A stretch of DNA of 64,000 nt, from positions 84,580 to 148,579 of the forward strand of contig JBMYZL010000004.1 of assembly GCA_049610385.1 (NCBI GenBank). The letters are read 5' to 3'. The position numbers and the translations under genes are program-made. The notes under the pieces were generated by a model. It was not told the DNA's origin. It was given only the letters and a program-made list of their open reading frames with translations, and searched no databases. This stretch comes from JBMYZL01 sp049610385 (GTDB lineage Bacteria; Bacteroidota; Bacteroidia; Flavobacteriales_D; Sanyastnellaceae). Below are positions 9,872-19,086 of this stretch, piece after piece; the stretch's first letter is position 1, and every line of letters starts with the position of its first letter.

Positions 9872-11341
9872 ATGTCAGAAGCAGTACGCCAATTGGAGCC
9901 CCAATCGTTGTGGGGCTATTTCGCAGACTTAAACGCCGTCCCTAGACCATCGAAACACGAAGACCGTGTTCGTGCATGGGCGCGCAATGTTGGGCAATCA
10001 TTGGGGTTGACCACAGAGGAAGACGAAGTCGGCAACATTTTGATTCGAAAGCCGGCAACAAAAGGCATGGAAAATCGCAAAAAAGTTGTTCTTCAAAGTC
10101 ACCTCGACATGGTCTGTCAGAAAAATGCTGACACCGAATTTGATTTCATGCGTGATGGCATCCGAATGATCATCAATGGCGATTGGGTGGAAGCCGATGG
10201 AACCACATTAGGTGCTGACAACGGCATTGGCGTTGCTGCCATTTGTGCCGTTTTGGCGTCCAAGGACATCCCCCACCCCCCGATAGAAGCCCTGTTCACC
10301 ATTGACGAAGAAACAGGAATGACTGGAGCCCTTGGGCTGAAAGGCGGTTGGCTCACGGGGGAAGTTTTGCTGAATCTGGATACAGAAGATGATGATGAAC
10401 TGTCAATCGGGTGTGCTGGTGGTGTGGATGTGACATCCACTGGCATGTACAAATCCGAACCTTCACCAGCCCAAAGCGGGGGACTTCGCATTCAGCTGTC
10501 TGGAGGAAGCGGAGGACATTCCGGCATGGACATCCACAAAGGATTGCTCAATGCCAACAAGCAGATGAATCGATTGCTTTTGTCCTTGTCAGAACACTTC
10601 ACCTTTGATCTCGCCTCCATTGATGGCGGGGGCTTGCGAAATGCCATTCCCAGGGAATCTGTTGCTGAACTTGCATTGTCCGAACCTGATTTGACAGCTG
10701 CAGAAGCCCAACTTCAGGCCCACTTCAAATCCATTGCCAAGGAACATGAAAGCACCGATCCTGGGCTTCAGCTGACAATCACACGCATTTCTGCTCCCCG
10801 TGAAGTGTTGCCTCGCCCGATGGCACAGGCGCTCTTGTTGTCCATACAGGCATGTCCCGTTGGCATCCATCGGATGAGTCCAGACATTGCTGATTTGGTC
10901 CAAACCTCAAACAACCTTGCACGGGTTGAGGTCGGTGGCGGTCAAGTGACGTTGCAGTGCCTTTGTCGGAGCTCTGTGGACTCTGAAAAAGAAGACCATG
11001 CTCGGAGCATTTCAGCGGCATTTTCACTGGCCGGATTGGCCACCACATACAGCGGAAGCTATCCAGGCTGGACACCCAATCCGAATAGCCCAACCACTTC
11101 TCTGTTGCGTGATCTTTATGTAGAACGATTTGCAGAACAACCCCGCGTCATTGCGTGTCATGCGGGATTGGAATGCGGCATTCTCGGGACCAATTACCCA
11201 GAGATGGACATGGCCAGTTTTGGCCCGAACATCCGCGGTGCTCACAGCCCCGATGAGCGGGTACAAATCAGTTCCGTTCAAAAGTTTTGGGGCTTCTTCT
11301 TGGAGGCTTTGGCGAGGACACCTGAAACCACCCATTCATGA
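9872..11341 (+). CDS. pepD: Aminoacyl-histidine dipeptidase / M20 peptidase PepD
   Basis: A cytoplasmic metallopeptidase cleaving dipeptides such as Xaa-His. Start chosen at the ATG at 9872 (MSEAVRQLEP), giving 489 residues, the usual family length; the ATG at 9854 lies upstream of the -7 box. Metal-site motifs of the M20C family are present: LQSHLDMVCQKN, GTTLGADNGIGVAA, IDEETGMTGALG and LLNLDTEDDDE, plus the dimerisation-domain GGSGGHSGMDIHKG. The last 4 nt overlap surE (ATGA), so it heads the pepD-surE-lpxB operon. Confidence 0.93.
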   Translation: MSEAVRQLEPQSLWGYFADLNAVPRPSKHEDRVRAWARNVGQSLGLTTEEDEVGNILIRKPATKGMENRKKVVLQSHLDMVCQKNADTEFDFMRDGIRMIINGDWVEADGTTLGADNGIGVAAICAVLASKDIPHPPIEALFTIDEETGMTGALGLKGGWLTGEVLLNLDTEDDDELSIGCAGGVDVTSTGMYKSEPSPAQSGGLRIQLSGGSGGHSGMDIHKGLLNANKQMNRLLLSLSEHFTFDLASIDGGGLRNAIPRESVAELALSEPDLTAAEAQLQAHFKSIAKEHESTDPGLQLTITRISAPREVLPRPMAQALLLSIQACPVGIHRMSPDIADLVQTSNNLARVEVGGGQVTLQCLCRSSVDSEKEDHARSISAAFSLAGLATTYSGSYPGWTPNPNSPTTSLLRDLYVERFAEQPRVIACHAGLECGILGTNYPEMDMASFGPNIRGAHSPDERVQISSVQKFWGFFLEALARTPETTHS

Positions 11342-12129
11342 GTGAAAATCACAAAAGGCCGCTCATTCTCGTCACAAATGATGATGGCATCACTGCTGGT
11401 GGCATTCGGACATTGGCAGAAGAAATGACCGCTTTTGGGGATGTGGTGATGGTCGCGCCTGATAGCCCCCAAAGTGGAATGGGCCATGCGGTTACCATCC
11501 ATGACGTGCTGAAAATGGAGCGCCATGATCCCGGCATTCCTGGTGTTTCGGAGGCTTGGCAAACCAGCGGCACCCCAGTGGATTGCGTAAAGCTGGGCAT
11601 CTACGAAGTCCTCAAACGCAAACCGGATTTGCTCGTCAGCGGAATCAATCACGGTTCCAATGCATCCATCAACGTCATCTACAGCGGCACAATGTCGGCA
11701 GCTGTCGAAGGAGCCGTTGAAGGCATTCCTTCCATCGGTTTCAGCTTGCTGGATTTTGCCTGGGATGCCGATTTCTCGGCTTGTCGACCTGTGGTGAGGA
11801 AAATGGCACAAACCGTTCTAGAACAAGGACTTCCAAAAGGCAGCTGCCTGAATGTAAACATTCCCAAATTGAATGCGAATGACCTGCAAGGCATTAAGGT
11901 ATGCCGTCAAAGTGCAGGCTATTGGGATGAAGCATTTGACCGCCGCACCACTCCAGGGGGAAAGACCTATTTCTGGATGACGGGGGAATTCAAAAATCCA
12001 GATGGTGGCACAGATACGGACATGTGGGCATTGGACCATGGCTTCGTGTCAGTGGTGCCCACACAATTCGATATGACTGCTCACCATGCCATGTCCACCT
12101 TGAACCAATGGAATCTCAAGTTCGATTGA
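11338..12129 (+). CDS. surE: 5'/3'-nucleotidase SurE
   Basis: A metal-dependent phosphatase acting on nucleoside monophosphates, linked to stationary-phase survival. The 263-residue protein begins with the signature LVTNDDGITAGGI containing the metal-binding Asp pair, then DSPQSGMGHA and SGINHGSNASINVIYSGTMSAA, all typical of SurE. The start codon overlaps the pepD stop by 4 nt, and its 3' end overlaps the next small gene by 22 nt. Association with lpxB is seen in other Bacteroidota and suggests co-regulation rather than a shared pathway. Confidence 0.95.
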   Translation: MSENHKRPLILVTNDDGITAGGIRTLAEEMTAFGDVVMVAPDSPQSGMGHAVTIHDVLKMERHDPGIPGVSEAWQTSGTPVDCVKLGIYEVLKRKPDLLVSGINHGSNASINVIYSGTMSAAVEGAVEGIPSIGFSLLDFAWDADFSACRPVVRKMAQTVLEQGLPKGSCLNVNIPKLNANDLQGIKVCRQSAGYWDEAFDRRTTPGGKTYFWMTGEFKNPDGGTDTDMWALDHGFVSVVPTQFDMTAHHAMSTLNQWNLKFD

Positions 12130-12431
12130 ATCAAGTCATTTGGGGCATTCTCGCAGGGATTCTCGGCACTTGCATCGGTTTCACCATGCTAGCGGGGTGG
12201 TGGTGTAACTTGAACAACAGATCTTTTTCCTATTTCGCGGAAGTTGTTTTCTGGGGAAGTCAGCTCTACAAAGATTCCATCCTCACGGTCAGTGTATTGT
12301 TCAATGTGGCCATTTTTTACGGAGCTCTTCGAAAGAATTGGTACCGGTTTGCTCGCGGGCTCATGATCACAATGATTCTCAGTGTTATGGCCATTGTATT
12401 CTTGCAGGCTCAAATCCTATTCGCTTCATGA
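12108..12431 (+). CDS. Small multi-pass membrane protein, unknown function
   Basis: A 107-residue hydrophobic protein with about three membrane segments (roughly 10-32, 55-72 and 80-103). Start chosen at 12108 (MESQVRLNQV) because it lies just before the first membrane segment; this overlaps surE by 22 nt. Its stop overlaps the lpxB start by 4 nt (ATGA), so it is almost certainly translated. No family is recognised. Position between surE and lpxB suggests an envelope role, which is inference. Confidence 0.75.
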   Translation: MESQVRLNQVIWGILAGILGTCIGFTMLAGWWCNLNNRSFSYFAEVVFWGSQLYKDSILTVSVLFNVAIFYGALRKNWYRFARGLMITMILSVMAIVFLQAQILFAS

Positions 12432-14656
12432 AGCGAATCTTTGTTGTCGCGGGTGAAGCCTCCGGTGACATGTACGCCGGTGCTGTGATTTCGGCCCTCA
12501 AGGCGCGAAATCAACATCTCAACATTCAAGGATGGGGAGGCGAAGCCATGAGAAAAGCGGGCGCAGAAGTTTTGAAAGATTACCATGACATGGCTTTCAT
12601 GGGGTTTGCGGAAGTTTTGTCCAATTTGGGCACCATCCGACAAAATTTCGCCAAGGTGCAAGCGCATCTAGAAGACTTCCAACCTGACTTGCTGTTGACC
12701 GTCGACTTTCCAGGTTTCAACTTGCGGTTGGCCCGGTGGGCCCGTCGCCACAACATCCCGACGGCCCATTACATTTCACCAGCCATCTGGGCATGGAAGC
12801 CTGGTCGCATTCGAAAAATCCAGCGCGATGTCAACCACATGTTTGTCACGCTGCCATTTGAAAAAGACCTTTATGACCAAGCCGGTGTGCCTTGCACATT
12901 CGTGGGACACCCGTTGTTGGATGCAATGGCCCCGGACGACGTCGATGTTCTCCACGATTTCCCAGAACATCAGCCACTCGTCGCCCTGCTCCCAGGTTCG
13001 CGCAAACAGGAAATCGAAAAAATGCTTCCCGTCATGCTTGAAACTGTGGCCCAAATGTCAGATGTCCAGCCAGTTGTGGCGGCTGCACCCGGGGCCTCAG
13101 ATGATTGGTACACCGAGGCCCGGCTCAACAAAGTCGAAGTCGTCAAGGGCAAGACACGTGAGTTGTTGAGAAGAGCGCGAGCCGGACTGGTCACCTCGGG
13201 AACGGCTACCCTGGAAGCGGGACTTGCCGGCCTCCCAACCATTGTTTGCTACAAAACCAGTGCCATCACTTTCGCATTGGCCAAACGCTTGGCCCGCGTT
13301 TCGCATATCGGATTGCCCAACATCATTTTGAACGATTCGGTCTTTCCTGAGCGCATTCAAAGCGAATGCCATCCGGACCAATTGATGCAAGACCTCACCT
13401 TGCTGATTCAAGATCCGCCGACCTTGGAGCGCAACCGCATGCTGGAAAAGTTGAAGCTTTTACATGCTGCACTGGGCTCTTCGGGGGCAGCAAAACGTGT
13501 CGCTCAGCAGATTCTTCAAATGATTGGATGCTTGGGCATCATTTTCGCTTCCCTAACAGGCGAGGCATGGGGACAATCCCCTGAACCTGCTCTGAGAGTG
13601 GGGTTGAATGGGGGCGCAGTGATGTCTGGATGGAAAATTCGAGTGCCTGAGGTCTCCTATCAGAGACTCAACGCTCAAGGCGAAGTTTTGGACACCTTGG
13701 ACTCCGGCGTCTGGCTGTCCTTGACAGCATCAGCTGATTGGCTATCGGGCAGTGAAACCTATGCGTTCTTGCGGCCACTGGACATGAGAGGGCGCATTGA
13801 ATTGAAACCACCTGACGGCGCATCCCAACTGCACCCAGGCGCCTTGCATTTGGACAATCGACAAGGAAAAGGATTCCGGGTGATTCTGGAGACCCAAATG
13901 GAACGATACCTGCCTGGGGTCTTGTCCGCCGAAACCGGGAAAGGTCATGCCCCTTCCTTTTATGAAGCGCAAGCCATTGTGAGCCGCACCTACACAACCC
14001 GTTCCCAGCATCGTCACCGTTTGGAAGGTTTTCATGTCTGTGACCAAGTCCATTGCCAAGTGTATCATGGCATCACAACCTGTACACCAGACATGTACCA
14101 AGCCGTTTCTCGAACGCGCAACAAAATTCTCATCGATGAACAGGGCGTCCCCATCACAGCCGCATTTCACAGCAATTGCGGAGGACATACTCAGGGTGCA
14201 GAAGCCGTCTGGCAAGTCGCATTGCCCTACCTGCGATGCATTCGAGACACCTTCTGTGCTCGTGGCGTCCACAGCCACTGGGAACGGGAAATTTCAGGTC
14301 ACGACTGGCGCACTTGGTTGAGCGATCAGCGTGGGGGCAACGAGCATGGTCCTTCCTCGATGTTTCCCCGAGAACGCGCCCCACATTTGTTGGACTCAAC
14401 TGCAGCCATTCGCGCGGCGGCCGCGCGTTCAGCCTTCGATTTGCCTTCCGCATTTTTTGTCGCCATGGACCACGGAAGCCATGTGGAACTCGTCGGTCAA
14501 GGATTTGGGCACGGCATTGGCATGTGCCAAGAAGGTGCCATGGCACGTGCACAAGACGGTGCCAGCTGTTGGGACATTTTGTCAGCTTATTTTCAGGGCG
14601 TACATCTTGCTGACGGCCTCGCCGCTTGGCGATTGACTCAAAAGTTGGGCAAATGA
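12428..14656 (+). CDS. lpxB: LpxB (lipid-A-disaccharide synthase) fused in frame to a SpoIID/LytB-domain protein
   Basis: A 742-residue ORF with two full domains. Residues 1 to about 363 are LpxB, which joins UDP-2,3-diacylglucosamine to lipid X: GEASGDMYAGAV, the AFMGFAEVL loop, TVDFPGFNLRLA, YISPAIWAWKPGR, VGHPLLD and LLPGSRKQEI. Residues 366-382 (IGCLGIIFASLTGEAWG) resemble a signal peptide or membrane anchor. Residues about 390-742 are SpoIID/LytB-like, a peptidoglycan lytic fold: YLPGVLSAETG with the candidate catalytic Glu502, AQAIVSRTYT, HSNCGGHT and GHGIGMCQEGA. An internal ATG at 13520 (Met365) could start the second domain alone. Either it is a true fusion with a cytoplasmic and a periplasmic half, or two genes that lost a stop codon. 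Starts at 12428 with ATGA coupling. Confidence 0.9.
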   Translation: MKRIFVVAGEASGDMYAGAVISALKARNQHLNIQGWGGEAMRKAGAEVLKDYHDMAFMGFAEVLSNLGTIRQNFAKVQAHLEDFQPDLLLTVDFPGFNLRLARWARRHNIPTAHYISPAIWAWKPGRIRKIQRDVNHMFVTLPFEKDLYDQAGVPCTFVGHPLLDAMAPDDVDVLHDFPEHQPLVALLPGSRKQEIEKMLPVMLETVAQMSDVQPVVAAAPGASDDWYTEARLNKVEVVKGKTRELLRRARAGLVTSGTATLEAGLAGLPTIVCYKTSAITFALAKRLARVSHIGLPNIILNDSVFPERIQSECHPDQLMQDLTLLIQDPPTLERNRMLEKLKLLHAALGSSGAAKRVAQQILQMIGCLGIIFASLTGEAWGQSPEPALRVGLNGGAVMSGWKIRVPEVSYQRLNAQGEVLDTLDSGVWLSLTASADWLSGSETYAFLRPLDMRGRIELKPPDGASQLHPGALHLDNRQGKGFRVILETQMERYLPGVLSAETGKGHAPSFYEAQAIVSRTYTTRSQHRHRLEGFHVCDQVHCQVYHGITTCTPDMYQAVSRTRNKILIDEQGVPITAAFHSNCGGHTQGAEAVWQVALPYLRCIRDTFCARGVHSHWEREISGHDWRTWLSDQRGGNEHGPSSMFPRERAPHLLDSTAAIRAAAARSAFDLPSAFFVAMDHGSHVELVGQGFGHGIGMCQEGAMARAQDGASCWDILSAYFQGVHLADGLAAWRLTQKLGK

Positions 14657-16272
14657 AACGATTTGGGGTAAATCACCTTGTAGGCCAACAGCAGCTTCCT
14701 TTGCTCACCTGGACCAAGTGAAATGGGCCATGACACCTCGCCTGTGGCGGCATCCAAATCGCCTCCAGAGGTATTCTGAACCTCCACTTCAATGTCTGGA
14801 TGAGCGGCCAATGGAACCTGGTCCACCACACGAATATCAACTGTTCGTTGGTGTTGATTGAGCAAAGTGATTTCCCAGACCACTTCAGTGGATTTCTTGC
14901 CTCCTAGCGCTGAACTTTTGCATTTGTCCAGTTGTCGAATGCGGCTGCTGCGAATCTGTGGATCCTGGCCAACGGGAAACTCCAAAGTATCACCGGGCGC
15001 AGGCAGCTCCATCTGAAATGCGCCTCGGTAGGCTCCACCCGCAATCACCTGAACTTCTCCTGGCATCAAGTCGGAACCAGCCCAAGAGGATGTCGAAACC
15101 ATTTGATAGGCTTCGTCTGAAAATGCTGGCAAACTCAACATCCTCAATTGTCCTTGCAGTTCAAATGCACCCAAATCCACGCGTTCTGGCTGGCCGCTTC
15201 CCAAGATTTCAATGGGTCCTAGAGCTTGGAAACGATAACGCTCCATCGCTCCCCTGCCCGCATCGAAACTGTTCACAGAAATTCCATCCATACGTGCACT
15301 TCGACTTGCCGCTTCCGTTTGATTCAGTTCAAAGTCATCCGAAGCTTCCCCCCATTCGTAACCATCAGAATGGAGTGCCGCGGAGGATCGACTCTGGGGC
15401 TTCAATCGCAAAGGCTTCACGGAGGGAGGGGACAAACTTTGCATGGGATTGCCCGCTGCAAAAACAACATCCAGATCCACCCAATCTGAACCCGAACGCT
15501 GTGAAACTTCTGCAAAACGATGCATCTCCACGACCCCGGAAGGATTGACCTTGGCTTCAAATACAGGCCGCCAGCGTGCAGATGGAATGACATAATCCAC
15601 TTCGACTTTGGCAGAAGTGTTGGCCGGGCCTTGCAACCGCAGGTTGATGGCCCCGTGCACACGTCCTCCCTCGCGTTTCAAAGAATCCACTTGGTGATGC
15701 CACAATCGAGCATCATCGTCCAAGGCAGCCAGTTCCAAGTCAAGCTCCAACATGGAATATTTCAATTCCTTCACCCGCTCCCGCCAGAAATTTGCGGCTT
15801 CCCGCAAATCTTCAACCAACAAGGTTTCCTGCCCACCTACTTGCCGATTGGACAAGAGCATTGCCAATTCCTCAGCATAGGTCTCCCGCAATGCCATGCG
15901 CATGCTGCGCGTCACCTCCACCGATTCTATCTCCGATTGGATCTGTTTCACCATCATTTCATTGCGCCTCTGCAATTCAGCATTGGGCGCATGCTGATAC
16001 CCCACACCAGCCATGGACCATGTCTCTGGCAAATGAACCTGAATCGTAGATGGCTCCACATTCAAATCCAAGTCATTCAAGATTCCCGACCAAAATCCTT
16101 CAGCATTCAGGGTGACCCTTGCAACCCGCTTCATTCGAGCGCCATTTTCGTAGACCTCTGCCGAGAGCAAGTCAAAATTTTGGGCTTGTGCAGCCGTGAA
16201 AATCCACAGCATGCATCCGAGCATTGCGCTGTGAGCCAATCCATTCAAGCAATGGCACAATCGATTCATCAT
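14638..16272 (-). CDS. DUF4139 (mucoidy-inhibitor MuiA-like) domain protein
   Basis: A 544-residue exported protein; the signal peptide ends near AAQAQ (about residue 31). The N-terminal part resembles DUF4140 (ENGARMKRVARVTL), followed by a helical or coiled-coil stretch at about 105-205, then the DUF4139 beta region with VDYVIPSARWRPVFEAKV and WVDLDVVFAAGNP, characteristic of the family. Function is unknown; some members affect mucoid capsule production, hence the name. The start codon overlaps the upstream DUF4249 gene by 4 nt. The 3' end overlaps the convergent LpxB-SpoIID ORF by 19 nt. Confidence 0.82.
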   Translation of the reverse strand: MMNRLCHCLNGLAHSAMLGCMLWIFTAAQAQNFDLLSAEVYENGARMKRVARVTLNAEGFWSGILNDLDLNVEPSTIQVHLPETWSMAGVGYQHAPNAELQRRNEMMVKQIQSEIESVEVTRSMRMALRETYAEELAMLLSNRQVGGQETLLVEDLREAANFWRERVKELKYSMLELDLELAALDDDARLWHHQVDSLKREGGRVHGAINLRLQGPANTSAKVEVDYVIPSARWRPVFEAKVNPSGVVEMHRFAEVSQRSGSDWVDLDVVFAAGNPMQSLSPPSVKPLRLKPQSRSSAALHSDGYEWGEASDDFELNQTEAASRSARMDGISVNSFDAGRGAMERYRFQALGPIEILGSGQPERVDLGAFELQGQLRMLSLPAFSDEAYQMVSTSSWAGSDLMPGEVQVIAGGAYRGAFQMELPAPGDTLEFPVGQDPQIRSSRIRQLDKCKSSALGGKKSTEVVWEITLLNQHQRTVDIRVVDQVPLAAHPDIEVEVQNTSGGDLDAATGEVSWPISLGPGEQRKLLLAYKVIYPKSFHLPNF

Positions 16273-17261
16273 GGTTGGAAAATTACGGTATCCAATGAAA
16301 CCCCATAACCGGCGAAAAGTCCCCGCCCCCCTTCAACATTGGTCAGCATGTCCGCTGGGATGGAAAATGGACTTCCTTGACCCAAAATAGCCGATTCATA
16401 ACTCGCCAGGGCGCGATACACATCCCGATCTATCGTACAGTTTTTGACGACCACAGTGTCGCCTACTTTGAAATAACCAAATTCAGGATGATCAAATTGG
16501 TCCTCTGGATGCTGACTTCCGGATGCGATGCCGCGAAAAGCAGAAAATTCAAACGTCAATCCGTTGAAGAATTCATCATCGATGACACTGCCCAAGGGTG
16601 CGATGAAATCCGAATCTTTGGGTTGTCCGGCATCAACATCCCAGGCGGGCCTCGAATTCAGCCTGCGGGCAAACCATCGGTATGCATTGCCCAGCGTATC
16701 CGGGTCCGTCACCATGGCGTAAGCAATGCCCAAACTATCGGGAGGCCCCGGGCTGTCGAACCAAATCGAATCCATCACCACGGCCTTCGGAATGTGAGTA
16801 GTCGCCATCGCTTGGACATCTTCCAATTCAACCATGAGCGTGTAACTGGTTTCAGATGTCCCCAACCAGGCTGCGTCTAAGGATGTGTAAAAACAGAGAT
16901 CGGCTTGAATCAAGATTTCTACTGGCAATCCCGTAGATGCGGAAATGTCGTCCAAGACGTCTGTAGGTAAGTCTCCCGTACAAATCGCAGTCAATTCTGT
17001 TTGCTCTCCGCTAGACTTGCTCAGTTGTACATCCGCTCCTCCGACAAAAAAATCTTCTGAAAAGGTCAAATCAAAAGGTTCAAAATACCCTTGCGTCCAA
17101 CCCAACCAAACCAGTGGTGCAGCTCCCGTCTCAATGCGACCTTCCACCACCAATTCTCGAGCAGAAGGCGGCAATTCAACCTCAATCTCTTTCTCACAGG
17201 ATGAAAAGACCACCCATGGTAGCAGCAACATGGGGAAAAGTTGTGGACGCTTGGTGAACAT
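16269..17261 (-). CDS. DUF4249-family lipoprotein
   Basis: A 330-residue protein starting at 17261 (MFTKRPQLFP); the signal peptide ends at the lipobox VVFSSC. The pattern CEKEIEVELPPSARELVVEG followed by a beta-rich domain is typical of DUF4249, a Bacteroidota surface lipoprotein family often found beside TonB-dependent receptors. No receptor is adjacent here. A TACTTTTG box lies 7 nt before the ATG, favouring this start over the longer ORF from 17498. Couples to the DUF4139 gene by ATGA overlap. Binding partner unknown. Confidence 0.8.
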   Translation of the reverse strand: MFTKRPQLFPMLLLPWVVFSSCEKEIEVELPPSARELVVEGRIETGAAPLVWLGWTQGYFEPFDLTFSEDFFVGGADVQLSKSSGEQTELTAICTGDLPTDVLDDISASTGLPVEILIQADLCFYTSLDAAWLGTSETSYTLMVELEDVQAMATTHIPKAVVMDSIWFDSPGPPDSLGIAYAMVTDPDTLGNAYRWFARRLNSRPAWDVDAGQPKDSDFIAPLGSVIDDEFFNGLTFEFSAFRGIASGSQHPEDQFDHPEFGYFKVGDTVVVKNCTIDRDVYRALASYESAILGQGSPFSIPADMLTNVEGGRGLFAGYGVSLDTVIFQP

Positions 17262-17268
17262 TCGTGAA

Positions 17269-17276
17269 CAAAAGTA
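17269..17276 (-). promoter_or_regulatory. -7 box (TACTTTTG) for the DUF4249 operon
   Basis: Exact TAnnTTTG on the minus strand, 7 nt before the start at 17261. It lies back to back with the nusB box at 17290-17297, so the two divergent promoters share about 30 bp. Confidence 0.55.
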
Positions 17277-17289
17277 AGGTTGGTTGAAG

Positions 17290-17297
17290 TAGTTTTG
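17290..17297 (+). promoter_or_regulatory. -7 box (TAGTTTTG) upstream of nusB
   Basis: Exact TAnnTTTG, giving a leader of about 50 nt before the nusB ATG at 17352. This is one of the few units here with a real 5' leader. A clear -33 element is not seen. Confidence 0.45.
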
Positions 17298-17351
17298 CCC
17301 AACAGTTCTTTCAAGTGCCGACCCGCCGCCGCCAGTGACAGTCACAAGCCC

Positions 17352-18296
17352 ATGCTCAACCGACGACACCTTCGAATCAAGATATTGCACATCCTTTACG
17401 CATTTTACCAGGATGAAGAGCGTGACGCGGTCAAGGCCAAAAAGGCCCTGGACCACGCCGTGGACAAGATGCAGGAACTGTACATTCTGTTGCTGCAACT
17501 CGTGGGTTCAATGCAAGGATTTGCCATCGATCGGATCGAAGCGGGTCGGAAAAAGCACATGCCTTCGTCTGAGGATTTGCACCCCAACACCAAATTTGTC
17601 ACCAACAAACCGCTGAGAACCCTGGCAAACAGCCGAAATCTGCAACGTGTGAGTGAGGAGATGGGCATCGGTTGGGGCAACGAATCGGAATTGCTCAAAA
17701 AAGTGTTCAGAGGGCTCATCGATCACGAAGACTACCAAGAATACATGGCTTCTGAGGAGCGGGGGTTTCGCCATGACCGTGAATATTTGGTGCGCATGTT
17801 CCGCAAACACATGATCAGCACCGAATTGTTTCAAGACAATTTGGAGGAGCAAAGCATTTTTTGGAATGACGATCTTGATTTGGCCGCATCGATGACCATC
17901 AAGACGATCAAATCCATACGTGAAGGTGCTGATGACGTTGAGCTGCTCCCGCTTTGGCGCGAGGACGATGATGACAAGAATTTCATGGACACCCTGTTCC
18001 GGGAGACCTTGGCCAATGCAGGTGAGAATGAGAAGCTCATCGTTCAAGCCGCCGAAAATTGGGAAATTGAACGCATTGCCTTGATGGATCGGATCTTGTT
18101 GAAAATGGCTTTGGCAGAGGCCAAATCATTCGAGTCCATCCCCCTCAAGGTGACGATGAATGAATACATTGAATTGTCGAAGTATTACAGCACGCCCAAG
18201 AGCAGTGGATTTATCAATGGCATCTTGGATCCGTTGTTTGCTCAGCTTCGAGCTTCCGGAGATATCGTGAAAATTGGACGGGGATTGATCGAATGA
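17352..18296 (+). CDS. nusB: Transcription antitermination factor NusB (long Bacteroidota form)
   Basis: NusB with NusE (S10) binds boxA RNA in rRNA leaders and supports antitermination. The 314-residue protein is about twice the E. coli length, as is usual in Bacteroidota: it starts MLNRRHLRIKILHILYAFYQ, and the canonical NusB helical core is in the C-terminal half (LIVQAAENWEIERIALMDRI, then LKVTMNEYIELSKYYSTPKS, residues about 225-300). Start at 17352 because it opens the conserved RRHLR motif. Overlaps the next gene by 4 nt. Confidence 0.92.
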   Translation: MLNRRHLRIKILHILYAFYQDEERDAVKAKKALDHAVDKMQELYILLLQLVGSMQGFAIDRIEAGRKKHMPSSEDLHPNTKFVTNKPLRTLANSRNLQRVSEEMGIGWGNESELLKKVFRGLIDHEDYQEYMASEERGFRHDREYLVRMFRKHMISTELFQDNLEEQSIFWNDDLDLAASMTIKTIKSIREGADDVELLPLWREDDDDKNFMDTLFRETLANAGENEKLIVQAAENWEIERIALMDRILLKMALAEAKSFESIPLKVTMNEYIELSKYYSTPKSSGFINGILDPLFAQLRASGDIVKIGRGLIE

Positions 18297-18766
18297 TGGG
18301 TTGGCATTGGCATGCATGCGGGTGCCTTCTGGCGCTCCTCTGGATCAGTTGCTCCCAGAATGACGGGGACAGAATCACCTCGGACATGATCCACTTTGAC
18401 GCCATCAATCCATCAGATGCCCAGAGGCCTGAAGCGTTTTTTCCGGATCCCACTTGGGACCTCGGGACGGTTGCTGAGGGCAGTACGTTTGACCATTTCT
18501 TTGTGATGAAAAACACAGGAAATGCTCCTTTGGTACTGGCCGATGTTTCCGCCACTTGTGGCTGTACAGTGGCCCGCAATTGGCCCAAAACACCCATCGC
18601 ACCAGGCGAGGAAATCGAAATCGAGCTCACTTATGACAGCCGAGGAAGACAAGGCGAAATCGATTCCAAGGTTTTGGTTGTTGCAAACACATATCCTTCC
18701 ACAACCCAACTGCAATTGATCGGCAGGGTCATCGGCCCGGAAGAAAACCACGTAATCCAAAAATGA
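18293..18766 (+). CDS. DUF1573 lipoprotein
   Basis: A 157-residue protein with a short signal peptide and lipobox LLWISC (Cys20). The C-terminal domain has the DUF1573 pattern: WDLGTVAEGSTFDHFFVMKN, then LVLADVSATCGCTV and PGEEIEIELTYDS, an Ig-like ASH/MSP-type beta fold. Function unknown; very common in Bacteroidota. Coupled by ATGA overlap to nusB before and yajC after, an arrangement seen in other members of the phylum. Confidence 0.88.
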   Translation: MMGWHWHACGCLLALLWISCSQNDGDRITSDMIHFDAINPSDAQRPEAFFPDPTWDLGTVAEGSTFDHFFVMKNTGNAPLVLADVSATCGCTVARNWPKTPIAPGEEIEIELTYDSRGRQGEIDSKVLVVANTYPSTTQLQLIGRVIGPEENHVIQK

Positions 18767-19086
18767 TGAAGACACTTTTATTGCAAGCGGCCCCTGCTCC
18801 CGGGGGAGACTACTCATTTCTGATCATGATTGGTGGCATGGTGGCCATCATGTATTTCTTCATGATTCGGCCACAGATGAAAAAGCAAAAAGAGGCCAAA
18901 GCTTTTCGTGAATCACTGAGCAAAGGCGACCAAGTGGTCACCATTGGCGGCATTCATGGAAAGGTGGTGGATTTAAACAACAAAACAGCCCTGCTTCAAG
19001 TCGAAGGTGCCAAGATTCGGGTGGAATTAACGGCCATCAATCCTGCCGGAGAAGCAGACACAGAAGAAATGCAGCGCCGTGGTTAA
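18763..19086 (+). CDS. yajC: Preprotein translocase accessory subunit YajC
   Basis: A small single-pass inner-membrane partner of SecDF. 107 residues: one membrane segment (FLIMIGGMVAIMYFFMIRP, about 19-37) followed by the conserved cytosolic motif KKQKEAKAFRESLSKGDQVV and TIGGIHGKVVDL. The length matches the family. It overlaps the DUF1573 gene by 4 nt and the nhaC frame by 8 nt. secDF is not in the window. Confidence 0.94.
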   Translation: MMKTLLLQAAPAPGGDYSFLIMIGGMVAIMYFFMIRPQMKKQKEAKAFRESLSKGDQVVTIGGIHGKVVDLNNKTALLQVEGAKIRVELTAINPAGEADTEEMQRRG

